Position numbers and translations under genes: made by a program. Under the pieces are notes generated by a model, which was not told the origin of the DNA, ran no database searches, and worked only from the letters and a program-made list of their open reading frames with translations. Shown here one piece after another: positions 1 through 8,966 of a stretch of DNA of 64,000 bases (its first letter is position 1; the number at the start of each line of letters is the position of its first letter). The DNA is from Streptomyces sp. NBC_01116 (GTDB taxonomy: Bacteria > Actinomycetota > Actinomycetes > Streptomycetales > Streptomycetaceae): NCBI RefSeq assembly GCF_041435495.1, contig NZ_CP108644.1, forward strand, positions 3,891,501 through 3,955,500, given 5' to 3'.

Positions 1-2
1 GC

Positions 3-728
3 CACGGCGAGAGCGAATGGAACGCGAAGAACCTGTTCACCGGTTGGGTGGACGTCAACCTCACCGAAAAGGGCGAGAAGGAAGCGGTCCGCGGCGGTGA
101 GCTGCTCAAGGACGCCGGTCTGCTCCCCGACGTCCTGCACACCTCCCTCCAGCGCCGCGCGATCCGGACCGCCCAGCTGGCCCTGGAATCCGCCGACCGC
201 CTCTGGATCCCGGTCCGCCGCTCCTGGCGCCTGAACGAGCGCCACTACGGCGCGCTCCAGGGCAAGGACAAGGCGCAGACGCTCGCCGAGTTCGGCGAGG
301 AGCAGTTCATGCTGTGGCGCCGCTCGTACGACACCCCGCCGCCGCCGCTGGCCCGCGACGCGGAGTACAGCCAGTTCGACGACCCGCGCTACGCGACGCT
401 CCCCCCGGAGCTGCGCCCGGACACGGAGTGCCTGAAGGACGTCGTCGTCCGCATGCTCCCGTACTGGTTCGACAACATCGTCCCGGACCTCCTCACGGGC
501 CGCACGGTCCTGGTCGCCGCGCACGGCAACAGCCTCCGCGGTCTGGTGAAGCACCTGGACGGCATCTCGGACGAGGAGATCTCGGGCCTCAACATCCCGA
601 CGGGCATCCCGCTCTCCTACGAGCTCGACGCCGACTTCAAGCCGCTGAAGCCGGGCGGCACGTACCTGGACCCGGACGCGGCGAAGGCCGCCATCGAGGC
701 CGTGAAGAACCAGGGCAAGAAGAAGTAG
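3..728 (+). CDS. gpmA: phosphoglycerate mutase, 5'-truncated by window edge
   Basis: 2,3-bisphosphoglycerate-dependent phosphoglycerate mutase, the cytosolic glycolytic enzyme interconverting 3- and 2-phosphoglycerate. The frame is already open at base 3, where the first complete codons read HGESEWN; in this family that His is the phospho-acceptor, so only about ten N-terminal residues lie outside the window. The second catalytic region, AHGNSLRG, is at 520-543, and the LNERHYGALQG substrate loop is near 231. About 241 codons are present against roughly 250 in the family. A strong hairpin follows the TAG stop. Identification is secure; the true start is not in the window. Confidence 0.96.
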   Translation, partial: HGESEWNAKNLFTGWVDVNLTEKGEKEAVRGGELLKDAGLLPDVLHTSLQRRAIRTAQLALESADRLWIPVRRSWRLNERHYGALQGKDKAQTLAEFGEEQFMLWRRSYDTPPPPLARDAEYSQFDDPRYATLPPELRPDTECLKDVVVRMLPYWFDNIVPDLLTGRTVLVAAHGNSLRGLVKHLDGISDEEISGLNIPTGIPLSYELDADFKPLKPGGTYLDPDAAKAAIEAVKNQGKKK

Positions 729-749
729 TCCGCTCTTCTCCGGCTCACC

Positions 750-797
750 GAGCCCCCTCCTCGCGGACGGACGGTTTCGTCCGTGAGGAGGGGGCTC
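750..797. terminator. GC-rich hairpin terminator after gpmA
   Basis: The arm GAGCCCCCTCCTC (750-762) pairs perfectly with GAGGAGGGGGCTC (785-797), and the loop side adds further pairing between GGACGGA and TCCGT. It lies between the convergent gpmA stop and the lipoprotein stop at 834, so it could end transcription from both sides. Confidence 0.75.
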
Positions 798-833
798 GTT
801 CGTGCCGTCGTTCAGCCGGTACTCAGCCGATGC

Positions 834-1526
834 TCAGCCGGTGCCGCTCACGTCGATGACGTCGTCCTTGTCCGGGGGACGGACGTCCAACGGCTCGTCG
901 AAGGCGCTGAACGACACCGTGTTGTCGAACGTGGCGTCCTTGTAGACGACCTTGAGGATGTACGGCTTGCCCTCGGTGGCCACGTGGAAGCCGAATTCGC
1001 CCTTGGTCTCCTTGTCGGGCACCTTCAGCAGAACCGTCGGCACTCCGTTGATCTCCGACGATTCGCCCTTGGTGGCCTTGCCGAGCGAGGCGAACTCGTG
1101 CGTGCAGTCGGACAGCCCGGCGTCCGGGTTCGACTCGCTGGAATGGTCCTTGATCCACAGTCTCTGCTCGCCCTTGCCCGCGACCTTCCGGCCCGACTCC
1201 TCCATGTGGGTCCGATTGGGGCGGACGTAGTCCGACCCGTCGATCCGGATCTGGTCGAGCCGGGCGCCCGAGGCCGACGCCGTCCTGTACGCGCAGGTGG
1301 CCTTGAGGTCGGTGACCAGGTGGCTGGACCGGTCCTCGCCCCCGGTCACCTTGGTGGCCGTCTCGATGGTCACCGACTTCAGATCGCTCATCGCGGCGTT
1401 CGCGTCGTCGAGCAGCTGGGTGGCGGAGGGTTCCTCCGAGGCGCCGCCGTCCGTGCAGCCGGTCAGCGCGACGCCCGTGACCAGGCACGCCAGGACCGCT
1501 GTCGCAGCGGTCGATATCTTTCGCAC
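834..1526 (-). CDS. predicted lipoprotein, LppX/LprG-like
   Basis: 230-residue exported lipoprotein. A short basic start (MRK) and hydrophobic stretch lead to the lipobox LTGC, with the acylated Cys at residue 24. The body has no catalytic motif but the pattern (TATKVTGG near residue 58, YVRPNRTHM near 102, KPYILKVVYKDATFDNTVSFSAFDEP near the C-terminus in segments) resembles actinobacterial LppX/LprAFG-type lipid-binding lipoproteins. That family link is inferred from overall pattern only. It is transcribed towards gpmA. The next gene upstream, a methyltransferase, is on the same strand, 49 bp away, so they may share a transcript. Confidence 0.75.
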   Translation of the reverse strand: MRKISTAATAVLACLVTGVALTGCTDGGASEEPSATQLLDDANAAMSDLKSVTIETATKVTGGEDRSSHLVTDLKATCAYRTASASGARLDQIRIDGSDYVRPNRTHMEESGRKVAGKGEQRLWIKDHSSESNPDAGLSDCTHEFASLGKATKGESSEINGVPTVLLKVPDKETKGEFGFHVATEGKPYILKVVYKDATFDNTVSFSAFDEPLDVRPPDKDDVIDVSGTG

Positions 1527-1575
1527 AAGAACCCCCAGGTGTGAACCCGATCATCTCAGACGGGGTTCCCCTGCC

Positions 1576-2319
1576 TCAGGCCGCCGGCTTGCGCCAGACC
1601 GAGATGTGCTGGTCCGCGTCGTCGGTGAACGGTGCTCCGTGCCAGTCCGCCACGCGCTGTTCCAGCTCCAGCCCGGCGATGCGGGCCATCAGGTCGAGCT
1701 CCGCCGGCCAGGCGTAGCGGTGCCGGGAGTCGGCGCGACGGTAGCGGCCGTCCTCGCCGTCGCGGGTGAAGTGGTGCGAGACGAGGATCTGCTCGACCAG
1801 GTCGAAGGTGTCGAAGCCGAGATGGCGGTCGGACACGTCGAACGGCACCGCGACCTGGCCCGGTGGCAGGAACCGCAGGGGCGGGACGCCCAGTTCGATG
1901 ACGAACCTGCCGCCGGGCGCGAGGTGGCGGGCCGCGTTGCGGAAGCACTCGACCTGCTCGTCCTGGGTGAGGAGGTTCGAGATGGTGTTGTAGACGAGGT
2001 AGACCAGGGTGAACTCGCCGGGGACGACCGTGGTGGCCATGTCCCCGATGGTCACCGGGAGGGTCTCCTCGTCGACCTTGCGTCGGAGCACCGCCGCCAT
2101 CGGCTCGGACAGTTCGATGCCCGCCACCGGCACGCCGCGTTCCCGGAGCGGCACGCCCACGCGTCCGGTCCCGATGGCGAACTCCAGCGCCCAGCCGGAT
2201 CCGGCGAGCCGGGCGAGGAAGGCGAGGGTCGGTTCGAGGGCGGTGGCGGAGGAGTTCTCGGCCTCCTCGGCGTCGTAGCGGTCGGCGGTCTCTCGGCTCC
2301 ACAGTTCGCTGCTCGTCAC
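1576..2319 (-). CDS. class I SAM-dependent methyltransferase
   Basis: 247-residue predicted methyltransferase. The SAM-binding motif I reads LEFAIGTGRVGVPL around residues 42-55, followed by an acidic residue in VAGIELSEPM (motif II). LVYLVYNTISNL matches the post-motif strand. A GTG start at 2319 is chosen because upstream codons have a non-conserved, basic composition, although the frame stays open to 2463; no strong ribosome site marks either start. The substrate cannot be told from sequence. The C-terminus ends in ISVWRKP, common in this family. Confidence 0.8.
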   Translation of the reverse strand: MTSSELWSRETADRYDAEEAENSSATALEPTLAFLARLAGSGWALEFAIGTGRVGVPLRERGVPVAGIELSEPMAAVLRRKVDEETLPVTIGDMATTVVPGEFTLVYLVYNTISNLLTQDEQVECFRNAARHLAPGGRFVIELGVPPLRFLPPGQVAVPFDVSDRHLGFDTFDLVEQILVSHHFTRDGEDGRYRRADSRHRYAWPAELDLMARIAGLELEQRVADWHGAPFTDDADQHISVWRKPAA

Positions 2320-2529
2320 GGGCGACCACTCTGCCGGAGGCCCAAGGCCCTGTCGACGCGATTTCGTACGGCCGCCGTCGCGGTCGGTCCCTGCTGCGCG
2401 CGGCGTGCTCACGGCCGTCGCCTCCAGGCGTGGACGCCGATCACCGGCCGCCATGACGAACACACCGGCGATGCCGCCCGGGCAGGCCCCCGGCTCCAGG
2501 GTGACGGGTTGTCAGTGCTCCCTGTCACC

Positions 2530-2931
2530 ATGGTCATCATGGCGACCTACCTGCTCTCCGACATCGAACAGGCGATCCGCGACAGTTGGAGCGCCGAGAC
2601 CTGCACCCCGGAGTACCGGGACCGCTGGACTCCGGACAATCCGGCGCGGGACCAGTGCGGCGTGACCGCCATGGTGCTCAACGACCTGCTCGGCGGAGAG
2701 CTGATCCGGGGCGAGGTCCATGTCGACGGTGTGCGCACCGACTTCCACTGGTGGAACCGCCTGGGCCCCGGTGTCGATGTCGACCTGACCCGGGAGCAGT
2801 TCGGGCCGGAGGAGGCCGTCGTGGGCGGCGACGTCATCGTCAGGCCGCCGGTCGGCGAGTGGCGGCGGCTTCAGGAGGAGTACGCGATCCTGCGCGACCG
2901 GGTCGCGGAGAGGATCGGGCGGCGGCACTGA
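2530..2931 (+). CDS. YunG-like protein of unknown function
   Basis: 133-residue protein starting MVIMATYLLSDIEQAIRDSW. The conserved spots DQCGVTAMVL (Cys near residue 41), HVDGVRTDFHWWN and GVDVDLTREQF give a Cys-His-Asp order like the small YunG family; the function is unknown, and a thiol-type active site is only an inference. Start could be the ATG at 2530 or at 2539; there is no clear ribosome site before either. Codon use is normal for the window. It lies between a divergent methyltransferase and a TA-like pair. Confidence 0.6.
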   Translation: MVIMATYLLSDIEQAIRDSWSAETCTPEYRDRWTPDNPARDQCGVTAMVLNDLLGGELIRGEVHVDGVRTDFHWWNRLGPGVDVDLTREQFGPEEAVVGGDVIVRPPVGEWRRLQEEYAILRDRVAERIGRRH

Positions 2932-3055
2932 GGCCGGCGGCGGCCCGTGCCCGATCCGTGACCTCGCCCGACCGGCCGAAGTGCCCCTCGTACGCACTAC
3001 GGTGAGCCCATGCCGTCCGTGTGCTTCCAGGGCAAGGAGATCGGGGAGAGCGATC

Positions 3056-3304
3056 ATGGGTGAGTCTCTGAGGACCTTCGTCGGCGGTGCCGAGGTCGAG
3101 GTGCCCAACAGCATCCCGGACATCCGGGCCGCGCTGCCCGAGGAGAGACGCGAGGAGTTCGATCTCGCGATCAACGAGGCCGGGGTGCACGAGATCCAGT
3201 CCGTCATGCGGCACTGGATGCTGGAGGCCGTCCCCGATCCCGAGGCCGAGAAGATCCTGGACCGGCTGGCGCAGGACGAGGCCGAGAGGCGGAGCGTCGC
3301 TTGA
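3056..3304 (+). CDS. DUF6247-like antitoxin candidate
   Basis: 82-residue acidic protein, MGESLRTFVGGAEVEVPNSI..., with the conserved-looking core IRAALPEERREEFD followed by an amphipathic helix around VMRHWMLEAVPDPEAE. From memory this matches the DUF6247 family, whose members often precede RelE/ParE-like proteins. The ATG at 3056 follows an AAGGAGA-type ribosome site. The stop TGA overlaps the TTG start of the next gene (TTGA), indicating translational coupling. The antitoxin role is inferred from size, acidity and partner. Confidence 0.6.
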   Translation: MGESLRTFVGGAEVEVPNSIPDIRAALPEERREEFDLAINEAGVHEIQSVMRHWMLEAVPDPEAEKILDRLAQDEAERRSVA

Positions 3305-3543
3305 GCTTCCGCATCTCCTACGCACCGCCGGCCGACGACACCCTGGCCAAGATGCGCGGCGGCGAGTCCTTCCGGGACGAGATGGCCCGCACCCTCGGTG
3401 AGGAGCCGTACGGCCACGCGTCCTCCGCCGTCAAGAGCGAACAGGACCGGCGCGAGGCGACCGTCTCCGGGGCCATCGTCCTGTACTACGTCTCCCGATC
3501 CGTCCTGACCGTCACCGTCGTCCGCCTCGTTCCCCTGCCCTGA
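3301..3543 (+). CDS. RelE/ParE-like toxin candidate
   Basis: 80-residue protein starting at a TTG that overlaps the upstream stop by 4 bases. The C-terminal half, EATVSGAIVLYYVSRSVLTVTVVRLV, resembles the last two strands of the RelE/ParE fold, where an aromatic/basic patch lies beside VVRLV. The N-terminal helices MSFRISYAPPADDTLAKMRGG also fit. Catalytic residues of RelE nucleases are not clearly present, so it may be a degenerate or gyrase-type member. The function is an inference from pattern and the overlapping partner. Confidence 0.5.
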   Translation: MSFRISYAPPADDTLAKMRGGESFRDEMARTLGEEPYGHASSAVKSEQDRREATVSGAIVLYYVSRSVLTVTVVRLVPLP

Positions 3544-3627
3544 CCGTCCAAGCCTCGCTCCCCCCTGCCCTGACCGCCCGAGAGGCGGGAGGGAAGGGCA
3601 GGGAGCGCGGCACGGCGTCCGTACGCG

Positions 3628-4428
3628 TCAGGCGAGCTTCTTGTCCTGCGCCGCCACGACCTCCGCCGGCAGCTCGAGCTTCACGTCGCCGCCCGCCGCA
3701 GCCAGGTTGAAGGAGAAGAACGTCGCCACGGTGCCCTCCTTGCGCAGCGCCACCAGCTTGAACGGAGCCGTGTCGCCGTCGTCCTCGGAGGTGACCGTCC
3801 AGGCCGCGGCCTCGTCGCCGCCGGTGACCTTGTCCTCGGCGATCGAGGCGACCTTCGTCGGCGTGCCCGCGACCGTGGCGGTGAAGCCGCCCGCGCAGTC
3901 CGCCGCGGCCTTCTTGAGCGCGGCGAACGCGTCCGGGCCCGCGGTCCCCTCGTACGAGTGCAGCGCGACGAAGGTGGACGTCAGGTCGAAGGCGTCCATG
4001 AACGCCTTCTCGGCCTCGCCGTCCGCCATGTCCTCCAGCGACTTCTTCTTGCCGTCGGTCTTCGGCTCGTCGATCACCTTGCGCTTCGTGGTGGCCACCG
4101 AACCCTTCTGCGCCACGCCGAACATGGCGTGGGCGACGGGCAGGCAGCCTTCCTTGTCGACCGTGACACCGTCCGCCGGGACCTCGTCGGCCGGGCCGGC
4201 CTTCGTGATCTTGCGGCCCTGGACGTCGCCCTGCACGAGGGTGGCCTTCTCCAGCTCGGCGGCGGTGAGCGCCTTGGCCGGGGTCTTCGGCGCCGAGGCG
4301 CTGCCGCCCGCGGCGTCCTTCCCGTCCTTCTTGTCGACGTCCGACGTTCCGCCGCAGGCGGTGGCCAGCAGGGTGAGTGCGGCAGCGGAGGCGGCGAGGG
4401 CGGTGCGGCGTACGGCAGTGGGGCGCAT
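3628..4428 (-). CDS. predicted lipoprotein of unknown function
   Basis: 266-residue secreted lipoprotein. MRPTAVRRTALAASAAAL is a basic plus hydrophobic signal ending in LLATAC (lipobox ATAC, Cys at 24), followed by a Lys/Asp/Gly linker. The mature part has two cysteines (GCLPVAHAMF and ADCAGGF) that may pair, and an alternating strand pattern near TVASIAEDKVTGGDEAAAWTVTSEDD. It resembles Streptomyces lipoproteins of unknown function. Start at 4428 is chosen for the signal peptide; an open extension to 4566 has no signal-like features. Confidence 0.75.
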   Translation of the reverse strand: MRPTAVRRTALAASAAALTLLATACGGTSDVDKKDGKDAAGGSASAPKTPAKALTAAELEKATLVQGDVQGRKITKAGPADEVPADGVTVDKEGCLPVAHAMFGVAQKGSVATTKRKVIDEPKTDGKKKSLEDMADGEAEKAFMDAFDLTSTFVALHSYEGTAGPDAFAALKKAAADCAGGFTATVAGTPTKVASIAEDKVTGGDEAAAWTVTSEDDGDTAPFKLVALRKEGTVATFFSFNLAAAGGDVKLELPAEVVAAQDKKLA

Positions 4429-4671
4429 GGTTCTACTTCCTGCAATCTCCGGTTCGGAAGCAACCGCCCTGGCCCCGTACGGCACTTCGGCTCCGTCCGG
4501 GACGGGCCGTCGCAGTGATCCACACCTTACGATCGAACCTGTGAGCGATGACCGGTCCGGTGACACCCTCCGGTGATCGTGATTCTGCTGTGATCATCCT
4601 GTGAACTCACTGTGTGGCTCCGCTGTACAACCCCGCGGCCGCCCACGCGACATGGAGGGGCTTCACCCCGT

Positions 4672-5679
4672 ATGTCCGGCCGCATCCCCGCCCCGCCCCT
4701 CGCCCGGATCCTCGACGCCCTCGGGGTCGGCGAACACGACATCGCCTCGCACGCCACCCTCACCGGCGGCACGTACAACACCGTCACCCGCGTCACGCTC
4801 ACCGACGGCCGCGACTGGGTGGTCAAGACGCCCCCGCCGCACGCCGACGCCCTGCGGTACGAACGCGACCTCCTCGTCAACGAGGTCGCGTTCTACACCG
4901 CCGCCGCACAGGCCGGTGGCCCCGCCGTCCCCCGCGTCGTCCGCAGCGAGCCGGACCCGGCCTCGCCGACCGGCGCGTACCTGGTCATGACCGCCCGCCC
5001 CGGCCGCCCCTGGCACGAGGCCGGCGGAGCCGCGGGCGTCGACGACGAGCCCGGGTTGCGCGCCGAACTCGGCGGCCTCGTCGGCCGGTTGCACACGGTG
5101 ACCGGAACCGCCGGATTCGGCTATCCCGCCGAGCCGTTCGGGCCGCTCGCCCCCACCTGGCGGGGCGCGTTCACGGCGATGACGAAGGCCGTGCTCGCCG
5201 ACGCCGAGACCTACGGGGCACGGCTGCCGTATCCCGTCGACCACATCCGTACGGTGCTGGCGGACGCGGCCCGCGTACTGGACGACGTCACCCGGCCCGC
5301 CCTCGTCCACTTCGACCTGTGGCCGGGAAACCTGCTGGTCACGGGAGACCCCGGCGCCCGCAGCATCGGAGGGATCATCGACGGGGAGCGGATGTTCTGG
5401 GGCGACCCGGTGGCCGACTTCGTCTCCCTCGCGCTCTTCTCCGACATCGAGCGGGACCGGGACTTCCTCGACGGGTACGCCCGGTCCACCGGCGGGGCGG
5501 TGGAGTTCACGGACTCGCTGCGGACCCGCTACGCGCTGTACCGGAGCTACCTCTACCTCATCATGCTGGTCGAGACGGCGCCCCGCGCGGTCGGGCCCGA
5601 AGCCGCCGAGCAGACCTGGGAGTTGGTCGCGCCCCATCTCGTCGACGCCCTGGAAGCGGCTCGTGGTGGCGGCGTCTGA
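4672..5679 (+). CDS. APH-fold / fructosamine-kinase-like phosphotransferase
   Basis: 335-residue cytosolic kinase of the aminoglycoside phosphotransferase fold. A nucleotide-binding N-lobe (LTGGTYNTVTRVTL, DWVVKT with the Lys) is followed by the catalytic loop HFDLWPGNLLV (HxDxxxxN) near residue 214 and the metal-binding segment IGGIIDGERMFWGDPVADF. The closest-looking groups are fructosamine kinase-like and phosphotransferase enzyme family proteins; the substrate is unknown. ATG 4672 follows GGAGGGG at 4655-4661. It is a single gene, divergent from the lipoprotein before it. Confidence 0.8.
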   Translation: MSGRIPAPPLARILDALGVGEHDIASHATLTGGTYNTVTRVTLTDGRDWVVKTPPPHADALRYERDLLVNEVAFYTAAAQAGGPAVPRVVRSEPDPASPTGAYLVMTARPGRPWHEAGGAAGVDDEPGLRAELGGLVGRLHTVTGTAGFGYPAEPFGPLAPTWRGAFTAMTKAVLADAETYGARLPYPVDHIRTVLADAARVLDDVTRPALVHFDLWPGNLLVTGDPGARSIGGIIDGERMFWGDPVADFVSLALFSDIERDRDFLDGYARSTGGAVEFTDSLRTRYALYRSYLYLIMLVETAPRAVGPEAAEQTWELVAPHLVDALEAARGGGV

Positions 5680-5753
5680 CCGGCGCGTCCGTGGTGGCGT
5701 GGGCCGACCCCAGGCAGGTGGGTGGGTGGGTGGGCGGTCGCCGATGAGGAGCG

Positions 5754-6266
5754 TCAGCTGTCGGACGGACGCCGGGTCAGATGGCTGAACGCGTCCAGGT
5801 TCCGGGTGGACTCGCCGCGCGACACCCGCCACGCGTACTCCTTGCGGATCGAGCTCGCGAATCCGAGCTCCAGGAGGGTGTTGAACGCCCCGTCGGCCGC
5901 TTCGAGCACCACGCCGAGCAGCCGGTCCAGCTCCCCGGGAGTGACCACCGACAGCGGCAGCTTGCCGACCAGATAGACGTCGCCGAGCGAGTCGATCGCG
6001 TAACTCACGCCGAAGAGGCGGAGGTTGCGCTCCAGGAGCCAGCGGTGCACCTCGGCGTCGTTCTCGTCGGGGTGCCGGACGACGAACGCGTTGAGGGAGA
6101 GGGAGTGCTTGCCGACGATCAGCGAGCAGGTCGTCGACAGCTTGCGGGTGCCGGGCAGCGTCACGACGTAGTTGCCGCGCCCGGGGCTCTCCCATACGAG
6201 CCCGGCGTCGTTCAGCGTCGCCTCGATGACCTGGGCCGCTGCTGTCTCGTCCGGTACGTCAGCCAT
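5754..6266 (-). CDS. YbjN domain protein
   Basis: 170-residue cytosolic protein of the YbjN/T3SS-chaperone-like fold: LNDAGLVWESPGRGNYVVTLPG, VGKHSLSLNAFVVRHPDEN, LRLFGVSYAIDSLGDVYLVGKLPL and a final helix bundle. This family sits next to mshA in many Streptomyces (recollection). The start has no ribosome site, but a TACGCT hexamer (6273-6278) lies 6 nt before the ATG, so the mRNA is probably leaderless. The end of mshA's frame lies 72 bp upstream on the same strand. The biochemical role is unknown. Confidence 0.8.
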   Translation of the reverse strand: MADVPDETAAAQVIEATLNDAGLVWESPGRGNYVVTLPGTRKLSTTCSLIVGKHSLSLNAFVVRHPDENDAEVHRWLLERNLRLFGVSYAIDSLGDVYLVGKLPLSVVTPGELDRLLGVVLEAADGAFNTLLELGFASSIRKEYAWRVSRGESTRNLDAFSHLTRRPSDS

Positions 6267-6338
6267 GCAGCGAGCGTACGACAGGGGCCCGCCGCACACA
6301 GCACGGGACCGGCGGCGTCCGCCCCCGCGCGCGGGGCG

Positions 6339-7691
6339 TCAGCCGTGGTGCGCCCGGGCCCGGCGGCGGTGGTCGCAGAGCGCGGCCGTGTACACGTCGG
6401 CGGTCGCGGAGGCGGCCGTGTCCCAGCCGAAGGACTGGGCGTGCGCCGCGGCGGCCGCCCCCATCCGCTCGACCAGCTCCGGCGCGTCCGCGAACCGCGC
6501 GAGCGCACGGGCGTACGCCTCCGGGTCGTGCCCCTCCACCAGGAAGCCGCCGACCCCGTCGCGCACCGCCACCGGCAGCCCGCCCACGGCCGCGGCGACC
6601 ACCGGGGTGCCTGCCGCCTGCGCCTCTATGGCGACCAGCCCGAAGGACTCGCTGTACGACGGCATGACCAGCACGGACGCGGCGCGGAACCAGTCGGCGA
6701 GCCGGTCCTGGCCCACCGGCGGATGGAACCGTACGACGTCGGCGATGCCGAGGCGGGCGGCCAGCTTCTGGAGCCCCTCGGGCTTGGCGAGTCCGCTGCC
6801 GCTCGGGCCGCCGACCACCGGCACGACGATGCGGGAGCGCAGGGACGGGTCCCGGTCCAGGAGCACCGCCACGGCGCGCAGCAGCACGTCGGGGGCCTTC
6901 AGCGGCTGGATGCGGCCCGCGAAGAGCGGGATCAGCGCGTCCTGCGGCAGGCCGAGCCGGGCCCGCGCGGCGGCGCGGCCGTCGCCGGGCCGGAAGCGGT
7001 CCAGGTTGACGCCGGGGTGCACGACGGCGACCGCGGCGGGATCGGCGTCGTAGAAGCGGACGAGCTCGTCGGCCTCCTCGGCGGTGTTGGCGATCAGCCG
7101 GTCGGAGGCGTTCACGATCTGGGTCTCGCCGATGACCCGGGCGGCCGGCTCGGGGGTGTCGCCCTCGGCGAGCGCGGCGTTCTTGACCTTGGCCATGGTG
7201 TGCATGGCGTGCACGAGCGGGACGCCCCAGCGCTGGGCGGCGAGCCAGCCGACCTGGCCGGAGAGCCAGTAGTGGGAGTGCACGAGGTCGTAGTAGCCGG
7301 GGCGCTGGCCGGCCCAGGCCTGCATCACGCCGTGCGTGAAGGCGCAGAGCTGGGCGGGCAGCTCCTCCTTGGCGAGTCCCTCGTACGGCCCGGCGTCGAC
7401 GTGCCGGACCAGCACGCCGGGCGCCAGCTCGACCGCGGGGTCCAGCGAACCGGTGGTGGACCGGGTGAAGATCTCGACCTCGATGTTGATCGCGGCGAGG
7501 CGCTTGGCCAGTTCGACGATGTAGACGTTCATCCCGCCCGCGTCGCCCGTGCCGGGCTGGTGGAGCGGGGACGTGTGCACGGAGAGCATCGCGATGCGGC
7601 GTGGCTTGCGGGAGGCTCCGGAGAAGCCTCCGGGGAACCTGAGACGCGCGGCCGTGCGGGTGGAGCCGAGCCGGGAGACGTACTGGCTCAC
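6339..7691 (-). CDS. mshA: D-inositol-3-phosphate glycosyltransferase
   Basis: First enzyme of mycothiol synthesis, joining GlcNAc from UDP-GlcNAc to inositol 3-phosphate in the cytosol. 450 residues, GT4 family, GT-B fold. The N-terminal acceptor loop reads SVHTSPLHQPGTGDAGGMNVYI, then DLVHSHYWLSG, HTMAKVKN and the C-terminal nucleotide-sugar motif SYSESFGLVAIEAQAAGTPVVA with the EX7E glutamates. The GTG start at 7691 follows a perfect GAGGAGG (7701-7707) with 9-nt spacing, favouring it over upstream ATGs. The last mycothiol enzyme, mshD, lies at 61 kb. Confidence 0.95.
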   Translation of the reverse strand: MSQYVSRLGSTRTAARLRFPGGFSGASRKPRRIAMLSVHTSPLHQPGTGDAGGMNVYIVELAKRLAAINIEVEIFTRSTTGSLDPAVELAPGVLVRHVDAGPYEGLAKEELPAQLCAFTHGVMQAWAGQRPGYYDLVHSHYWLSGQVGWLAAQRWGVPLVHAMHTMAKVKNAALAEGDTPEPAARVIGETQIVNASDRLIANTAEEADELVRFYDADPAAVAVVHPGVNLDRFRPGDGRAAARARLGLPQDALIPLFAGRIQPLKAPDVLLRAVAVLLDRDPSLRSRIVVPVVGGPSGSGLAKPEGLQKLAARLGIADVVRFHPPVGQDRLADWFRAASVLVMPSYSESFGLVAIEAQAAGTPVVAAAVGGLPVAVRDGVGGFLVEGHDPEAYARALARFADAPELVERMGAAAAAHAQSFGWDTAASATADVYTAALCDHRRRARAHHG

Positions 7692-7891
7692 CTCGTCGGT
7701 CCTCCTCGATCGGGGCATGCTGGCCGGAGGGCACGGAGCTCCTCCGAAGTGCGAGAACAGTGGAATCCCGTCTTTCATTTCCGCTTTGCCAAATCATTAC
7801 GCTGCCGGGCGGCGCGTCGCACGGCAACGGCGGGACGCCCTGGCCTCCGTCCCGTCCCTTCCCGCCCCGCCCCGTCGCATACGCTCGACCC

Positions 7892-8677
7892 ATGCGCCAG
7901 CGCCCCATCGGCACCGCCACCCGCGGGACCACGAACCCGAACCGGCTGCGCCGCATGGACCGCTGGATCGCCGACGCGCACGGCCCCGCCCTGCGCCGCG
8001 CCGGGACCCCGGCGGCCGTCGACCTCGGGTACGGCGCGGCCCCCTGGACCGCGGTCGAACTGCTGGACCGGCTGCGCACCGCCGAGCCGCGCACCGTGGT
8101 GGCGGGCATCGAGATCGACCCGGAGCGGGTCGCCGCCGCGCAGCCGTACGCCCGTGAGGGCCTCACCTTCGTGCACGGCGGCTTCGAGGTCCCGCTGGAC
8201 GTCCGGCCCCTGCTCATCCGGGCGGCGAACGTGCTGCGCCAGTACGACGAGGACCAGGTCGCCGAGGTCTGGGGGCGGCTGTGCTCCCGCCTCGCCCCGG
8301 ACGGGCTCCTGGTGGAGGGGACGTGCGACGAGATCGGGCGCCGGCACGTCTGGGTGGCGCTGGGGCCCGAGGGCCCGCGCACGGTCACCTTCGCGACACG
8401 GCTCGGCTCGCTGGACCGCCCCTCGGACCTCGCGGAACGCCTGCCGAAGGCACTGATCCACCGCAACGTGCCGGGCGAGCCGGTCCACGCGTTCCTGCGG
8501 GACTTCGACCGGGCCTGGGCGACGGCCTCCCCGTACGCCTCGCTCGGTGCGCGGCAGCGCTGGATCGCGGCGGTGCGGGCGCTGTCGGCCGACTGGCCGG
8601 TGACGGACGGGGTACGGCGGTGGCGGCAGGGCGAGATCACCGTGCCGTGGGACGCGCTGCGGCCCAACGGTCACTGA
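7892..8677 (+). CDS. class I SAM-dependent methyltransferase
   Basis: 261-residue predicted methyltransferase divergent from mshA. VDLGYGAAPWTAVELL (residues about 45-60) is the glycine-rich motif I and GIEIDPERVAAAQPYA is motif II. The next segments FVHGGFEVPLDVRPLLIRAANVLRQYDEDQV and LAPDGLLVEGTCDEIGRRHVW fit a family of small Streptomyces methyltransferases without assigned substrate. No ribosome site precedes the ATG; TACGCT (7880-7885) sits 6 nt before it, so translation is probably leaderless. The ends, including a basic C-terminus, look intact. Confidence 0.8.
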   Translation: MRQRPIGTATRGTTNPNRLRRMDRWIADAHGPALRRAGTPAAVDLGYGAAPWTAVELLDRLRTAEPRTVVAGIEIDPERVAAAQPYAREGLTFVHGGFEVPLDVRPLLIRAANVLRQYDEDQVAEVWGRLCSRLAPDGLLVEGTCDEIGRRHVWVALGPEGPRTVTFATRLGSLDRPSDLAERLPKALIHRNVPGEPVHAFLRDFDRAWATASPYASLGARQRWIAAVRALSADWPVTDGVRRWRQGEITVPWDALRPNGH

Positions 8678-8966
8678 CCCTTGCCCGGAAGGGCAGAAAT
8701 CCTTCGCTCCGGGAACGCCGCAGGGGCATCGTTCGTCCCCGTAGGGGGAGATGGCGCAGGTCGTAGCGGGTCGCGCCGGGGGAATCATGACGAAGTGGCC
8801 CTGCGGGGGCGGTATGTGACGCGTCAGGTGCCGTCGGCCTCTGTTGCTTTACGGGACGACATGGCACGATCGCGACGTTACCCAGAAGTTACTGACGGTA
8901 AGTCAGATGTACGTTGTCGCCTTCGCCCGGAGACGGACCCGGAGCAACAACCTGGAGGGGGAGTTC

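Noticed and set aside
5781..8667. Very long open frames on both strands (891 and 802 codons) across the YbjN, mshA and methyltransferase genes
   Set aside because: They are wrong-phase readings of GC-rich codons; composition is Arg/Gly/Ala/Pro-rich with no domains, while mshA and its neighbours have clear motifs and start signals.
8678..8966. ydaO (c-di-AMP) riboswitch before the NlpC/P60 gene
   Set aside because: Such riboswitches precede some Streptomyces wall hydrolase genes, but the conserved ydaO core was not found here. The region holds only promoter-like sequence (GTTACCCAGAAGTTACTGACGG).
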